Assembly (NCBI GenBank): GCA_013791765.1
Contig: VMTC01000036.1
Coordinates: 1 to 59,986, forward strand
Length of the DNA stretch: 59,986 nucleotides
Source of the DNA: Rhodoferax sp.
GTDB lineage: Bacteria > Pseudomonadota > Gammaproteobacteria > Burkholderiales > Burkholderiaceae_C
Reading direction: 5' to 3'
Part shown: positions 26,760 through 36,127 of the stretch, one piece after another
How positions within the stretch are numbered: position 1 is the stretch's first letter
How the letters are laid out: every line of letters starts with the position of its first letter
Program-made: the position numbers and the translations under genes
The notes under the pieces: generated by a model
What the model was told of the DNA's origin: nothing
Seen by the model: only the letters and a program-made list of their open reading frames with translations
Databases searched by the model: none

Positions 26760-27638
26760 TTAATTGAATCGCTGTTTGCGCGCTTGCCACACGCTGTCTG
26801 CGCTGTAAAGCGCCAACGCCGCCCAGATCAGATAAAAGCCGATGGCGCGCGCCGGCTCAAACGCTTCGCCGTACAGCCACACACCCAGCAGCATCTGAAG
26901 GCTCGGTGAGATGTACTGCAGGATGCCCAACGTGGCCATGGGTATGCGCCGTGCACCGGCGGCAAACAGCAGCAGGGGAACAGCGGTCAGCGGTCCGGCC
27001 AGCAGCAGCCACCCCAGGGTCGCCGGATCGCCTTGCACCAGAGCGCCTTGCCCGTGCCACGTCCACCACCCCAGCAGCCCCAGCGCCATGGGCGACAGCA
27101 GCAGGGTCTCCAGCGTCAGGCCTTCCAGCGCGCCCAGCGTGGCCAGCTTGCGCAGCAAGCCATAGATGCCAAATGAGAGCGCCAGCACCAACGCCACCCA
27201 GGGCAGTCGCCCGGCCTGCACAGTGAGCCATAGCACGCCGGCTGCGGCCACCGCCACCGCCAGCCACTGACCAGGGCGCGGACGCTCATGCAAAAAGGCA
27301 AAGCCCATCGCCACATTGACCAGCGGCAAGATGAAGTAACCCAAACTGGCATCGACCATATGGGCGTTTTGCACCGCCCACACGTACACCGACCAATTGA
27401 CCGACAAAAGCAGGGCCGACACCGCAAACGCCAGCAGAACCCGTGGCTGGCGGGCCACGCCGCGCAGCCAAGCCCAGCGCTTGAGCACGGCCAGCACGCA
27501 CAGCAGGAAAACCAGCGACCACACCATGCGGTGCATCACGATCTCAAACGCATTGACCTCGATGAGCTGTTTGAAAAAGACCGGCAGCAATCCCCAGGCC
27601 GTGTAGGCCAGCGCGGCGTAAAGCACACCGGGATTCAT
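26760..27638 (-). CDS. rarD: RarD/EamA-family permease
   Basis: The 292-residue protein has ten predicted membrane helices of the EamA (DMT) type. The start MNPGVLYAALAYTAWGLLPV and the segment FEIVMHRMVWSL match RarD (E. coli ~296 residues). RarD proteins are drug/metabolite exporters whose substrate is uncertain. The frame is open further upstream (to 27743), but family homology begins at 27638. It is divergent from the methylglyoxal-synthase-like gene. Confidence 0.88.
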   Translation of the reverse strand: MNPGVLYAALAYTAWGLLPVFFKQLIEVNAFEIVMHRMVWSLVFLLCVLAVLKRWAWLRGVARQPRVLLAFAVSALLLSVNWSVYVWAVQNAHMVDASLGYFILPLVNVAMGFAFLHERPRPGQWLAVAVAAAGVLWLTVQAGRLPWVALVLALSFGIYGLLRKLATLGALEGLTLETLLLSPMALGLLGWWTWHGQGALVQGDPATLGWLLLAGPLTAVPLLLFAAGARRIPMATLGILQYISPSLQMLLGVWLYGEAFEPARAIGFYLIWAALALYSADSVWQARKQRFN

Positions 27639-27791
27639 GGTTGGGAGGGGGTCATGTGTTGCGTCTTGCTGGCGTGGGTGCAGTTCAGAGTCTAGTGGCA
27701 AGAACATGACACATTGACGGCGCTGCCGATTACAGTAGACCACTCACGCCCCATCCCGCCTCGCCCGAGAGGCCACAAGAAGACCGTCACC

Positions 27792-28676
27792 ATGAACTTT
27801 GGACTTGTCGCCCATCGATTGCATCGCCTCGGCCCGGACAGCAGCCTGCTGCGCTGGGCGCGCGCCTGTGAGCCCGGCCTGCGCGCGCTGGGCCTGAGCT
27901 TGCATGCCACCGGCGGTGCCTATGCCGCGCTGAGCAAATACAAGCTGCTGGACGGCCAGCTCCACCCTGTGGGCAATGGCCGCGACGGCGGGCTGATGCG
28001 CCTGGTGTCGCGCATGGCCGGTGGCCTGGCGCCGCAGGCCGCCCTGGACGGCGTGTTTTTTCTGGTGGACCCGGTGGACCCGACCTCGATCTACCCCGAA
28101 GCCCAGGCGCTCAAACGCCAGTGCGTGATTCACGGCAAGCCGTTTGCATCCACCCTGGCCGGGGCCATGGAATGGGTGGCGGTGGAACTGGCCAACGCCG
28201 GCCTGCACACGCTGCACGCGCCCGAGGCCGCGCCGCTGTTTGCGCTCGAATCCCAGGTGGCGGCGCTGATCGCCCACGACGCGCTGAAAGACCAGATGGT
28301 GGCCTTTGCCGTCGAACATTTCGTGACCTTGTCGCGCTTTGCCGGGCGCGTGGCCACCGGCACCACCGGCAAACGCCTGAACGACATGGCCTGGTCGCGT
28401 GGCTGGCCGCAAGCGCAGCCCTGGGTCACCTGCTACCAAAGCGGCCCGCTCGGTGGTGACGCGCAGATTGCCGAGCTGGTGCTGGACCAGCGCTGCCAGA
28501 AAGTCATTTTTTTTGAAGACCCCCATGTGGCCCGCCAGCACGAGGCTGACATCCAGCTGCTCGAACGCGCCGTGTGCAGCGCCCAGCGCGCCACCACCTG
28601 CTTCAACACCCCGGCCATGGCCCGGCGCTGGGCGCAGGCGGTGATGCGCGAGCCGGGGACGCCGAATAAATCCTGA
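27792..28676 (+). CDS. Tandem methylglyoxal-synthase-like protein
   Basis: The 294-residue protein contains two MGS-fold domains. The second (about 158-285) keeps the MgsA signatures: AHDALKDQMV, ATGTTG (188-193), SGPLGGD with Asp223, and DPHVARQHEAD with His250 and Asp253, matching E. coli MgsA residues Asp71, His98 and Asp101. The first (about 3-130) has the same layout (GLVAHRL, HATGG, FFLVDPVDP) but lacks the equivalent His and Asp pair. MgsA makes methylglyoxal from dihydroxyacetone phosphate and is normally one ~150-residue domain. The C-terminal half could be active and the N-terminal half regulatory; this is inference. Confidence 0.82.
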   Translation: MNFGLVAHRLHRLGPDSSLLRWARACEPGLRALGLSLHATGGAYAALSKYKLLDGQLHPVGNGRDGGLMRLVSRMAGGLAPQAALDGVFFLVDPVDPTSIYPEAQALKRQCVIHGKPFASTLAGAMEWVAVELANAGLHTLHAPEAAPLFALESQVAALIAHDALKDQMVAFAVEHFVTLSRFAGRVATGTTGKRLNDMAWSRGWPQAQPWVTCYQSGPLGGDAQIAELVLDQRCQKVIFFEDPHVARQHEADIQLLERAVCSAQRATTCFNTPAMARRWAQAVMREPGTPNKS

Positions 28677-28720
28677 TTTGATAGCATATAACGTAGCTTC
28701 TACGTGGGCTAAAGGCTCAT
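28674..28720 (+). repeat. Dispersed Comamonadaceae-type short repeat, copy A
   Basis: Starting with the stop codon of the methylglyoxal-synthase-like gene, the segment includes TGATTTGATAGCATATAACG and TACGTGGGCTAAAGGCT. The motif TACGTGGGCTA-AG-CT recurs at 43071-43127, and GATAGCTAC (reverse strand) recurs near 54728. Such ~50-base repeats are common between genes in this bacterial family (from memory). Confidence 0.5.
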
Positions 28721-29076
28721 TCTTCTTGAATTCTTATGGCTTTTCAGCTGGCGCCTCAGCGACCTGACCCAGGACTTGAACCAGCAGAACGAATTGAGGA
28801 AGATGGCGCTGTGCGCTTGGTGCGCCGGCAGAAAGAGCCTTGGGCGAGGCCCGGCGCCTAGCGCGTGACCTGGCCATTGCACCGGCGCTGCTTGCAAGCG
28901 TCATCCGGGCGCTTGCCACGCGAACTCAACCGAGATTGGACCAAAAGCGGCGTTTCTTGCCTTCTTTCAAAGGAGGAAATCGCTCGCTTTTCCTTTTAGA
29001 GGGGAGGGGCTCATTGAGCCCAATACATTCTTTCTGTGTCGCTCCAGGGTTGTCAGTCGCTCGCCGGGGGGCAATT
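28721..29076. other. Intergenic stretch without a recognisable gene
   Basis: Several short frames are open on both strands, but none has family features or a good ribosome binding site. A GGGCTCA/TTGAGCCC hairpin lies at about 29008-29022 downstream of the DASS transporter gene without a T-run. I see no function. Confidence 0.3.
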
Positions 29077-30546
29077 TCACCAGTAGCCGAGCGCGCTCCA
29101 CCAGAGTCCGCCAACCAGCACCCAAACGGCCAGATTCACCAGGCTCATCACAAAGCCCACTTTCCACCACTCGCCCAGCGAAACATAGCCCGAGCCAAAG
29201 ATGATGGGCGACGTGCCCGTGGCGTAATGCGTCAGCGTCATCATGATCGACGAAACTGCGGCCAGCAGCAGCGCAAACGCCATTGGCGGTGCGCCCAGTG
29301 CGATCCCGGCGGCAAAGAATGCGCCGAACATCGCGGTGATGTGTGCGGTGGTACTGGCAAACAAATAATGCGCATACATGTACACCAGCGTCAGGAGCGC
29401 CACCGCGCCGACCCAGCCTAAACCCAGCCCGAGAATCCCGGTCTCAATGCTCTTGGAAAACCAGGTAATCAGCCCTAGCTTGTTCAGAAAAGTGGCCATC
29501 ATGACCAATGCTGCAAACCAGGTGATGGTGTCCCAAGCCCCTTTTTCCTTCAGCACGTCATCCCACTCAAGGACACTGGTGACCAATAGCAGTGACAGGC
29601 CAAGCGCTGCGGCAGCGGTGGCGTCCACTTCATAGGCCTTACCCAGCAACATGGCGGGCACCCCGGCCCAGAGCAACAGCATCAAGGCAAACACGCCCAG
29701 CAGTATTTTCTCGTTCCCCTTGATCGAGCCCAATTCGGCGATGCGGTCTCTTGCAAACTGGCTTGCCGCCGGTGTGTCCTTGATCTCGGGCGGCGACAAC
29801 CAGTAAAGCACCAGCGGCATCAATGCCATCGCGACCAGCCCCGGCAACAGCATCGCGAGGGCCCAGGTGCTCCACGACAGGGAAATCTGCGCCCCCGTCG
29901 CCTCGGCCACGAATTTGACCACCAACGGGTTGGGCGCTGTGGCGGTGATGAACATGGCCGAGGTGATGGGGTTGGAATGGTAGTTAACCAACGCCAGGTA
30001 GCGCCCGATCTTGCTCGAGCTGCCCTTGTCGGGCGTTGACTCGAAACTCTCCGCAATCGAGCGCATGATCGGGTGCATGATGCCGCCCCCGCGTGCGGTA
30101 TTGCTGGGGGTGACGGGCGCCAGAACCAGCTCCGACAATCCCAGCGCGTACCCGATACCCAAAGTCTTTTTGCCGAACAATCGGATGAAGGTGTACCCAA
30201 TGCGAGCACCGAGCCCGGTCTTTATCAGGCCGCGGGAAATCATGATCGAAATGCCAATCAGCCAGATCAGCGGGTTGGAAAAGCCGCTGAGGGCATCAGC
30301 GATGGCTGCTCCCGGCTTGTTGTTGGTGACACCGGTAAGCGCCACCAGGGCAATGGCGATCATGGCCAGCGCGCCGATCGGCATCGCCTTGCCGATGATG
30401 GCGGCAATGGTACCGATGAACAGCGCCAGCAAGTGCCAGGCTTGCGGCGTGACACCCTCGGGCACGGGAATCACGAACCAGATGGCGAGCGTAATCCCAA
30501 TGGCCAGCAAGGCAGAACTCACGCGAATAGAAGAATTTTCATTCAT
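29077..30546 (-). CDS. DASS/SLC13-family anion (dicarboxylate or citrate) transporter
   Basis: The 489-residue membrane protein belongs to the DASS family (CitT/SdcS/YflS type) that moves di- or tricarboxylates, by Na+ symport or exchange. Family motifs are the two substrate loops LAPVTPSNTARGGGIMHPIM and HYATGTSPIIFGSGYVS, and NYHSNPITSAMF. The start at 30546 is fixed by AAGGAGG about five bases upstream. It is divergent from a DctB-like kinase gene, which suggests that the two-component pair controls this transporter. Confidence 0.9.
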   Translation of the reverse strand: MNENSSIRVSSALLAIGITLAIWFVIPVPEGVTPQAWHLLALFIGTIAAIIGKAMPIGALAMIAIALVALTGVTNNKPGAAIADALSGFSNPLIWLIGISIMISRGLIKTGLGARIGYTFIRLFGKKTLGIGYALGLSELVLAPVTPSNTARGGGIMHPIMRSIAESFESTPDKGSSSKIGRYLALVNYHSNPITSAMFITATAPNPLVVKFVAEATGAQISLSWSTWALAMLLPGLVAMALMPLVLYWLSPPEIKDTPAASQFARDRIAELGSIKGNEKILLGVFALMLLLWAGVPAMLLGKAYEVDATAAAALGLSLLLVTSVLEWDDVLKEKGAWDTITWFAALVMMATFLNKLGLITWFSKSIETGILGLGLGWVGAVALLTLVYMYAHYLFASTTAHITAMFGAFFAAGIALGAPPMAFALLLAAVSSIMMTLTHYATGTSPIIFGSGYVSLGEWWKVGFVMSLVNLAVWVLVGGLWWSALGYW

Positions 30547-30618
30547 AAACACCTCCTTATGCCCAGCAGTATCGAATGCCAACCGCACTTGCGCATCCGT
30601 GCGATTGGCACCTCTGCT

Positions 30619-30636
30619 CTGCGTAAAACTACGCAG
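30619..30636. promoter_or_regulatory. Palindromic candidate operator in the divergent DASS/kinase intergenic region
   Basis: CTGCGTA-AAAC-TACGCAG is a perfect 7-bp inverted repeat with a 4-base spacer. It lies 40 bases before the kinase start (30676) and 73 bases before the transporter start (30546). FixJ/NarL-type regulators such as the one encoded at 32859 bind symmetric sites, so it is a candidate target. Confidence 0.4.
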
Positions 30637-30675
30637 ACGAAGCTGACTGCGTGCATCACGCCTGCGATTAGCGTT

Positions 30676-32862
30676 ATGGTTGAGGCCGTATTTCTGGTTG
30701 AAACCCCATTGAAGATGTTGCCTGTGTCCTTTGTTCGGAGTTTGTCCTGGCGCCAGCTTTGGCGCTGGGGGCTGCTCGCGCTTGCCGTCGGTCTGTCAAT
30801 CATTTTGGTGGGGCGTTGGGCCGAACGCCATGCCTTGCAGATCAAGACCGATGCGCTGCAACAGGTCGCTCAGGCCAATGCCCTGGGTCTCAGAGGCATT
30901 GCAGAAAAGCATGGCTATTTGCCCTATGCTGCGGCTCGCCATCCCGACGTCCAGGCATTGCTGCAGCATCCTTCAGACCGCATGCTGCGCGACAAGGTGA
31001 ACCACTACTTTTCAGATCTCAAAGACCGCACCGCATCTGCCGCGCTTTTTGTGATGAGCACCAGCGGCATGACGCTCGCCGCCAGCAACTGGAACAGTGC
31101 CGACAGTTTTGTCGGTCAATCCTATCAACAGCGCCCCTATTTCAAGCAGGCGCTGCAAGGTCAGCGCAGCTTTTTTTACGGCGTTGGCTTGACCACCGGC
31201 ACCCCCGGCTTTTTCATTGCCGAGCCGGTGCTCAGCCAAGGCCAGGTGATTGGCGTGATTACCGTCAAAGTCAGCCTGAGTCCCCTGGCGAACTCTTGGG
31301 CCAATAGCACCGATCCGGTGGTCTTGCAGGACAGCCGTCGCATTGTTTTTCTGAGCTCAGAGCCGGAATGGCTGTACCACAGCAGTGACCTTCTTTCGGC
31401 CAGCGATCTGGCCTGGTTGCAGTTGAATGGCCAGTACGGTGTGCGCAGCCGCTACGCCATCTTGCCCTGGCGGGCCGTGCGCACGCCCGACTCACCCACT
31501 TACGAGTTTGATGCCACCGTAAAGCATGCGCCGCGCTCGTTCCTTGCCCTGGAGACCAGTTTGCCCGAACTAGGCTGGACGCTTACCGTGACCAGCGACC
31601 TGAAAAGCGTTGAGCGAGCCCGCCAGGAAGCGCTCGCACTGACCACTTTGCTGGCCGCAGTTTTGTTGCTGGCCGGTTTGTACTGGCGATTGCACGAACA
31701 GCGTTTTGTCGAACAGCTGCAGGCAAAGCGTGAACTCGAGCAACGCGTCAAGGCGCGTACCCATGACCTGGAAGAAGCGCACGCTTTCCGCAAGGCGATG
31801 GAAGATGCGCTACTGGTCGGCATGCGGGCACGCGACCCCGAGGGGCGCATCATCTATGTCAATCGGGCCTTTTGCGACATGGTCGGCTACAGCGCCGAGG
31901 AGTTGCTGGGCTGCAAAGCACCTTATCCTTATTGGCATCCAGATGATCTGGACAAGTACATGCGTCAGCGCGAGGCCTCTCTGCAAGCTGAGTCCTTGCC
32001 GCACGGTTTCGAATCGCGCGTGCGACATCACGACGGACATGATGTGATCACGCAGGTCTACACCGCACCATTGATCGACGGCCAAGGCCAGCAGCAGGGC
32101 TGGATGAGTTCGGTGGTCGATATCACGGCGCAAAAGATGGCCGAAAACCGCCAGCACGAACAGGATCGCCAACTCCAGCGCAGCGCACGCCTGGCCAGCG
32201 TGGGCGAGATGGCATCAACGCTGGCGCACGAGCTCAATCAGCCGCTGATGGCGCTGTCGAACTTTGCGGTGGCCGCGCGCGCGATAGCGGCTCAGGCGCA
32301 TCAGGAGCTACTGGTTTCTGCGCTGGACGACATCGTGGAGCAATCGCAACGGGCCAGTGAAATCGTCAAACGGGTGCGGGGCTTCATCAACCCCCAGCGC
32401 GGGAGTTACGAAGATTGCGATGTGCATGCGGTGATCGCGCATTCGCTGGCCCTGCTCAAGCCAGAGTTACAGCGCAACCAGAGCGCGGTAACAACCCAAT
32501 TGACCGAGAACTTGCCGCACATCCGTGGCAACCGTGTCCTGCTGGAGCAAGTGCTGATCAATCTTCTGCAAAATGCCATGCAGGCGACCCAGGATCTGCC
32601 CCCGGCGCGCCATGTGATCGACATCGCCACCACCTTGCTTGAACGCGCCATTCTGATTCAGATCGGCGACGCTGGACCCGGCGTACCGGAAGCATCGCAA
32701 GAGCAGGTGTTCACCCCCTTTTTCAGCACCAAGCCCGATGGCCTTGGCCTCGGACTCAATATCTGCCGCACCATCATCGAAGCGCACGGCGGGCACTTGA
32801 AAGTTGCCAACCGGGCAGAGGGTGGTGCGGTTTTTTCCTTTACTTTGGCTTTGAGCGTATGA
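30676..32862 (+). CDS. DctB-like sensor histidine kinase with periplasmic sensor and PAS domain
   Basis: The 728-residue kinase has TM1 at about 31-47, a periplasmic double-Cache domain of DctB type (about 50-318), TM2 at about 320-338, a short coiled coil, a PAS/PAC domain (about 365-490), an H-box AHELNQPLMALSNF with His518, and an ATPase domain with LINLLQNAMQA, DAGPGVPE and GLGLGLNIC. DctB relatives sense C4-dicarboxylates. ATGs at 30676 and 30715 are both possible starts; neither has a strong ribosome binding site. The 3' end overlaps the response regulator gene as ATGA. Confidence 0.88.
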   Translation: MVEAVFLVETPLKMLPVSFVRSLSWRQLWRWGLLALAVGLSIILVGRWAERHALQIKTDALQQVAQANALGLRGIAEKHGYLPYAAARHPDVQALLQHPSDRMLRDKVNHYFSDLKDRTASAALFVMSTSGMTLAASNWNSADSFVGQSYQQRPYFKQALQGQRSFFYGVGLTTGTPGFFIAEPVLSQGQVIGVITVKVSLSPLANSWANSTDPVVLQDSRRIVFLSSEPEWLYHSSDLLSASDLAWLQLNGQYGVRSRYAILPWRAVRTPDSPTYEFDATVKHAPRSFLALETSLPELGWTLTVTSDLKSVERARQEALALTTLLAAVLLLAGLYWRLHEQRFVEQLQAKRELEQRVKARTHDLEEAHAFRKAMEDALLVGMRARDPEGRIIYVNRAFCDMVGYSAEELLGCKAPYPYWHPDDLDKYMRQREASLQAESLPHGFESRVRHHDGHDVITQVYTAPLIDGQGQQQGWMSSVVDITAQKMAENRQHEQDRQLQRSARLASVGEMASTLAHELNQPLMALSNFAVAARAIAAQAHQELLVSALDDIVEQSQRASEIVKRVRGFINPQRGSYEDCDVHAVIAHSLALLKPELQRNQSAVTTQLTENLPHIRGNRVLLEQVLINLLQNAMQATQDLPPARHVIDIATTLLERAILIQIGDAGPGVPEASQEQVFTPFFSTKPDGLGLGLNICRTIIEAHGGHLKVANRAEGGAVFSFTLALSV

Positions 32863-33458
32863 CTGATGCGGCACTCACCCTCTACGTTGTCGATGACGAC
32901 GAAGCCCTGAGGCGCTCGCTGCTGCTGTTGCTGTTCTCGCAAGGGCTGGCGGTGCAGGGCTTTGACTCTGGCGAGTCGTTTCTACAAGTGCTTGACCCGC
33001 AACGACCGGGCTGCGTGATCCTTGATCTGCGCATGGGCGGTATGAGCGGTTTGGCCGTGCTGGAACAATTGCGCATGCGGCACAGTCCGCTGGTGGTGGT
33101 GTTTCTGTCTGGCCACGGCACCATTCCCATGGCACTTGAAGCGGTGCGCCTGGGCGCCTTTGACTGGGTCGTCAAGCCTGATACGCAGCAACTGCTGGAC
33201 AAACTACCCCTTGCCATGGCCGAAGCCAGGGCGCGCGCCAACGCGCTGGTGCGCTGGCTGGAGCTCACACCACGCGAACGCGAGGTCGCACGGCAGGTCG
33301 GCCTGGGGCATTCAAACAAGGAGGTCGCCCGCCAACTGGTTCCCGCTTGCAGCCCGCGCTCGGTGGAGACGCACCGGGCCAATCTCTTCATGAAGCTTGA
33401 ACTGGCCAATGACAACGAACTGGGACGCTGGCTTTCGCGCCACGCATGGTTGCAATAG
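32859..33458 (+). CDS. FixJ/NarL-type response regulator
   Basis: The 199-residue protein has a receiver domain with acidic pocket VDDDE, phospho-acceptor Asp56 (VILDLRMGG) and Lys106 (VVKPD), and a LuxR-type DNA-binding domain (LTPREREVARQVGLGHSNKE, then SPRSVETHRANLFMK). It is the partner of the preceding kinase. The likely target is the divergent DASS transporter. Confidence 0.9.
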   Translation: MTDAALTLYVVDDDEALRRSLLLLLFSQGLAVQGFDSGESFLQVLDPQRPGCVILDLRMGGMSGLAVLEQLRMRHSPLVVVFLSGHGTIPMALEAVRLGAFDWVVKPDTQQLLDKLPLAMAEARARANALVRWLELTPREREVARQVGLGHSNKEVARQLVPACSPRSVETHRANLFMKLELANDNELGRWLSRHAWLQ

Positions 33459-33572
33459 TTTGGCCCACCTATTGGCAAGGGCCTGGCGTCACCTGTTGAC
33501 GCAGGGCAAGCCATTTGATGGGGCTCGCTGTTCATCTGTTGCGAGACACAGCTCGGCAATACTTTGATCCAG

Positions 33573-36095
33573 TCAGTCCAGGACGGCCACGGCCGTCGCG
33601 TCGCCTGTCGCGGCCCCTGCCCGCATCAGTTGAGTCAACTCCGGTGCCGGCATCGCCTTGGCAAACAGCCAGCCCTGGTAAGCCTCGCAACCGTATTGAC
33701 GCAAGAACGCCAGTTGCGCGTCAGTTTCAACCCCCTCGGCCACCAGCGCCATGCCCAGGCTGTGCGCCATGGCGATGATGGTTTTGGAAATGGCCATGTC
33801 GCTGGCATCCAGCGGGATACCGTCCATGAAGCTTTTGTCAATCTTGAGCTTGTGGATCGGCAGTGCCTTGAGGTAGGCCAGTGACGAATAGCCGGTGCCA
33901 AAGTCATCGAGCGCCACGCGGCAACCCAAGGCCACCAGCGCGCCCAGCTGTTCACGCGCCTGCTCGGGGTTCTTCATGGCCACCGACTCGGTGATTTCAA
34001 TCACCAGGAGGTGCGCCTGCGCACCGCTGCGCGCCAATGCCGCGCCCACTATTTCGGCCAGGTCCGGCTGGTTGAATTGTTGGGCTGAAAAATTGACCGC
34101 CACACGCAGCGGCGTACCCGCCTGGGCCCAGGCAGCAATTTGCGTGCAGGCGGTCTCCAACACCCAGTCCGACAACTGCAGGATCAAGCCAGTCGCCTCG
34201 GCCACCGGAATAATACGCGCCGGCGACACCTGGCCCAGCACCGGGTCAAACCAGCGCAGCAGGGCCTCGGCACCCACGATGGCATCGGTCGCCACATCCA
34301 CCTGCGGCTGGTAGTGCAGTTGCAAAGCGCCTTGCGCCAGCGCCTGCTTCAGGTGCGTATGAAGCTCCATATCCTCACGCACCTGGCCGTCCATCTCCTT
34401 GGAATAAAGGGCATAAGCACCGCGCCCGGCCTGCTTGGCCCGGTACATTGCCATGTCGGCGTAGCGCAACAGCGTGTCGCTGTCCTGCGCATCGTGCGGA
34501 TAAAAGGCCAGCCCGACGCTGGCACCCGAATAGAGCTCCCGCCCCGGCAACTGGTAGCTTGCCTGCAGTGACAGCAAGAGCTTGCTGGCCACAATCACGG
34601 CCTCGTCCGCGCTCGCCAGATCGGTCAGCAAAATGCCAAACTCGTCGCCGCCCAGGCGCGCCAGCAAGTCGGTGGTGCGCAAGGTGCTGCGCATGCGCGC
34701 GCTCACCTGCACCAGCAGGGCATCGCCCATGGCATGACCATAACTGTCGTTGACGTTTTTGAAGTGATCAAGGTCCAGAAACAGCACCGCCACCCGCGAC
34801 GCCGCGCGCCCGCTGCGCGCCAGCGCCTGATTGAGCTGCAGGTTGAACAGCCAGCGATTGGGCAGGCTGGTCAGCTCATCGTGGCTGGCTTGGTGCTTGA
34901 GCGATGCTTCAAATTCTCGGCGCTCGCTCAGGTCGCGTACATAGGCTATGGCGTGCTGCGTACCCTCATCGTCCCAATAGCCCAGCGATATGTCTACCGG
35001 AAGCAGTTGGCCATCGCGGCGCAGCAAGTTCAAGTCCATGGAGCCCATCGGGCGAGGGTGCGGAGCCTTGAAGTTAGCCAGCATGGACTGCGCGTGTTCG
35101 GCGCGCAAATGCTCAGGCAGAAAGATCGACACGTTTTGGCCCACGAGCTCGCCAGTGGCATAACCCGAGAGGTTGTCCATGGCCGGATTCGCCATCAAAA
35201 TACGGCCCGCTTGATCCACCCACAGCACCCCATCGGGCGCCGCCTTCAGGGTCACCTGCTCGCGCAGATGCTGCCCGGCCAGTTGCGCCAACGGGCGCCG
35301 CAAAGCTTCATTAAAGGTGGCATGGAGCAAATACAAATAGGCAGCGCCCTTGTAGAAATGCCCCACTGCATTGGCGCCGTCCTGGTCATTGACTCCGAGC
35401 TGGGTGAAAAAAAACTCTGACACCGCCGACAGGGCCAAGGCAAAACCCAGTGCCATGCCGCACTCCTGCGCCAGGGCAGCGCGGCGCTGCCACAGCACCG
35501 CCAGTGCGATCAGGTTCAGGCTGATGACCAGCCATTCCAGTCCAATTTTCAAAGGGCTCAAGCCCTGCCCCGGCACAAACAGCGCTGGCACGCGCTCGGG
35601 CCAGCGCAGCCCGATCAGGCCCAGCAGACCTACAAGCGCCAGCATCAGCAGCAGCGCCAGGCGTTTTTTTGACAAACCAATTTTTGATCGCTTGGACGAC
35701 CCCACATAGGCGAGCAGGGCGAGGGCGGCCAGCAGGCGCGCGGCCAGCCAGAAAAACATCGACTTGTGCGGGCTATTGGGGCTGAGCGCGTCGGGCATGC
35801 CCACATAACTCAGGGCGTGCAGCAAATCAAGCAGCCCGACCCCCAAAAACATCACCCCCAAGAGCACCACCGCCCCTTCGCGCGCTGACAGGACGGCGCG
35901 GTAGCCGGTCATGAAGATCAGCATGGCCACCACCACCGCGAACAACTCCAGCAGGTTGTGAAAGAACACAAAGGTTCCGGGGGCAAAGACGTGCTGGCGG
36001 GCCGGACTCGAGACCCACCACAAGAGCGGCAGCGCCAGCGCCAGCAAGCACAGGCCAGCGGCTTTTTGGTAAGGATGGGAGTGGGTGGCGTGCAT
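33573..36095 (-). CDS. MASE3-PAS-GGDEF-EAL cyclic-di-GMP enzyme
   Basis: The 840-residue protein has about eight membrane helices in a MASE3-like sensor (1-270), PAS (about 280-400), GGDEF (about 405-570) and EAL (about 580-830). The cyclase motif GGDEF is intact with an inhibitory RxxD site five residues before it (RTTD-LLARL-GGDEF). The phosphodiesterase motifs EALLRW, NFSAQQF, EITES, DDFGTGYSS and KIDKSF are all kept. Both activities are possible, so net direction cannot be predicted. It ends near, and faces, the response regulator gene. Confidence 0.9.
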   Translation of the reverse strand: MHATHSHPYQKAAGLCLLALALPLLWWVSSPARQHVFAPGTFVFFHNLLELFAVVVAMLIFMTGYRAVLSAREGAVVLLGVMFLGVGLLDLLHALSYVGMPDALSPNSPHKSMFFWLAARLLAALALLAYVGSSKRSKIGLSKKRLALLLMLALVGLLGLIGLRWPERVPALFVPGQGLSPLKIGLEWLVISLNLIALAVLWQRRAALAQECGMALGFALALSAVSEFFFTQLGVNDQDGANAVGHFYKGAAYLYLLHATFNEALRRPLAQLAGQHLREQVTLKAAPDGVLWVDQAGRILMANPAMDNLSGYATGELVGQNVSIFLPEHLRAEHAQSMLANFKAPHPRPMGSMDLNLLRRDGQLLPVDISLGYWDDEGTQHAIAYVRDLSERREFEASLKHQASHDELTSLPNRWLFNLQLNQALARSGRAASRVAVLFLDLDHFKNVNDSYGHAMGDALLVQVSARMRSTLRTTDLLARLGGDEFGILLTDLASADEAVIVASKLLLSLQASYQLPGRELYSGASVGLAFYPHDAQDSDTLLRYADMAMYRAKQAGRGAYALYSKEMDGQVREDMELHTHLKQALAQGALQLHYQPQVDVATDAIVGAEALLRWFDPVLGQVSPARIIPVAEATGLILQLSDWVLETACTQIAAWAQAGTPLRVAVNFSAQQFNQPDLAEIVGAALARSGAQAHLLVIEITESVAMKNPEQAREQLGALVALGCRVALDDFGTGYSSLAYLKALPIHKLKIDKSFMDGIPLDASDMAISKTIIAMAHSLGMALVAEGVETDAQLAFLRQYGCEAYQGWLFAKAMPAPELTQLMRAGAATGDATAVAVLD

Positions 36096-36127
36096 GGATA
36101 CCAGCTCAGTCTTTTTGCATCCTTGTT

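Noticed and set aside
29008-29022. GGGCTCATTGAGCCC hairpin as terminator of the DASS gene
   Set aside because: No T-run follows on the transcribed side.
30073-30675. Long open frame continuing upstream of the DctB-like kinase start
   Set aside because: It runs antisense through the DASS transporter gene and through its ribosome binding site; family homology starts only at about 30715.
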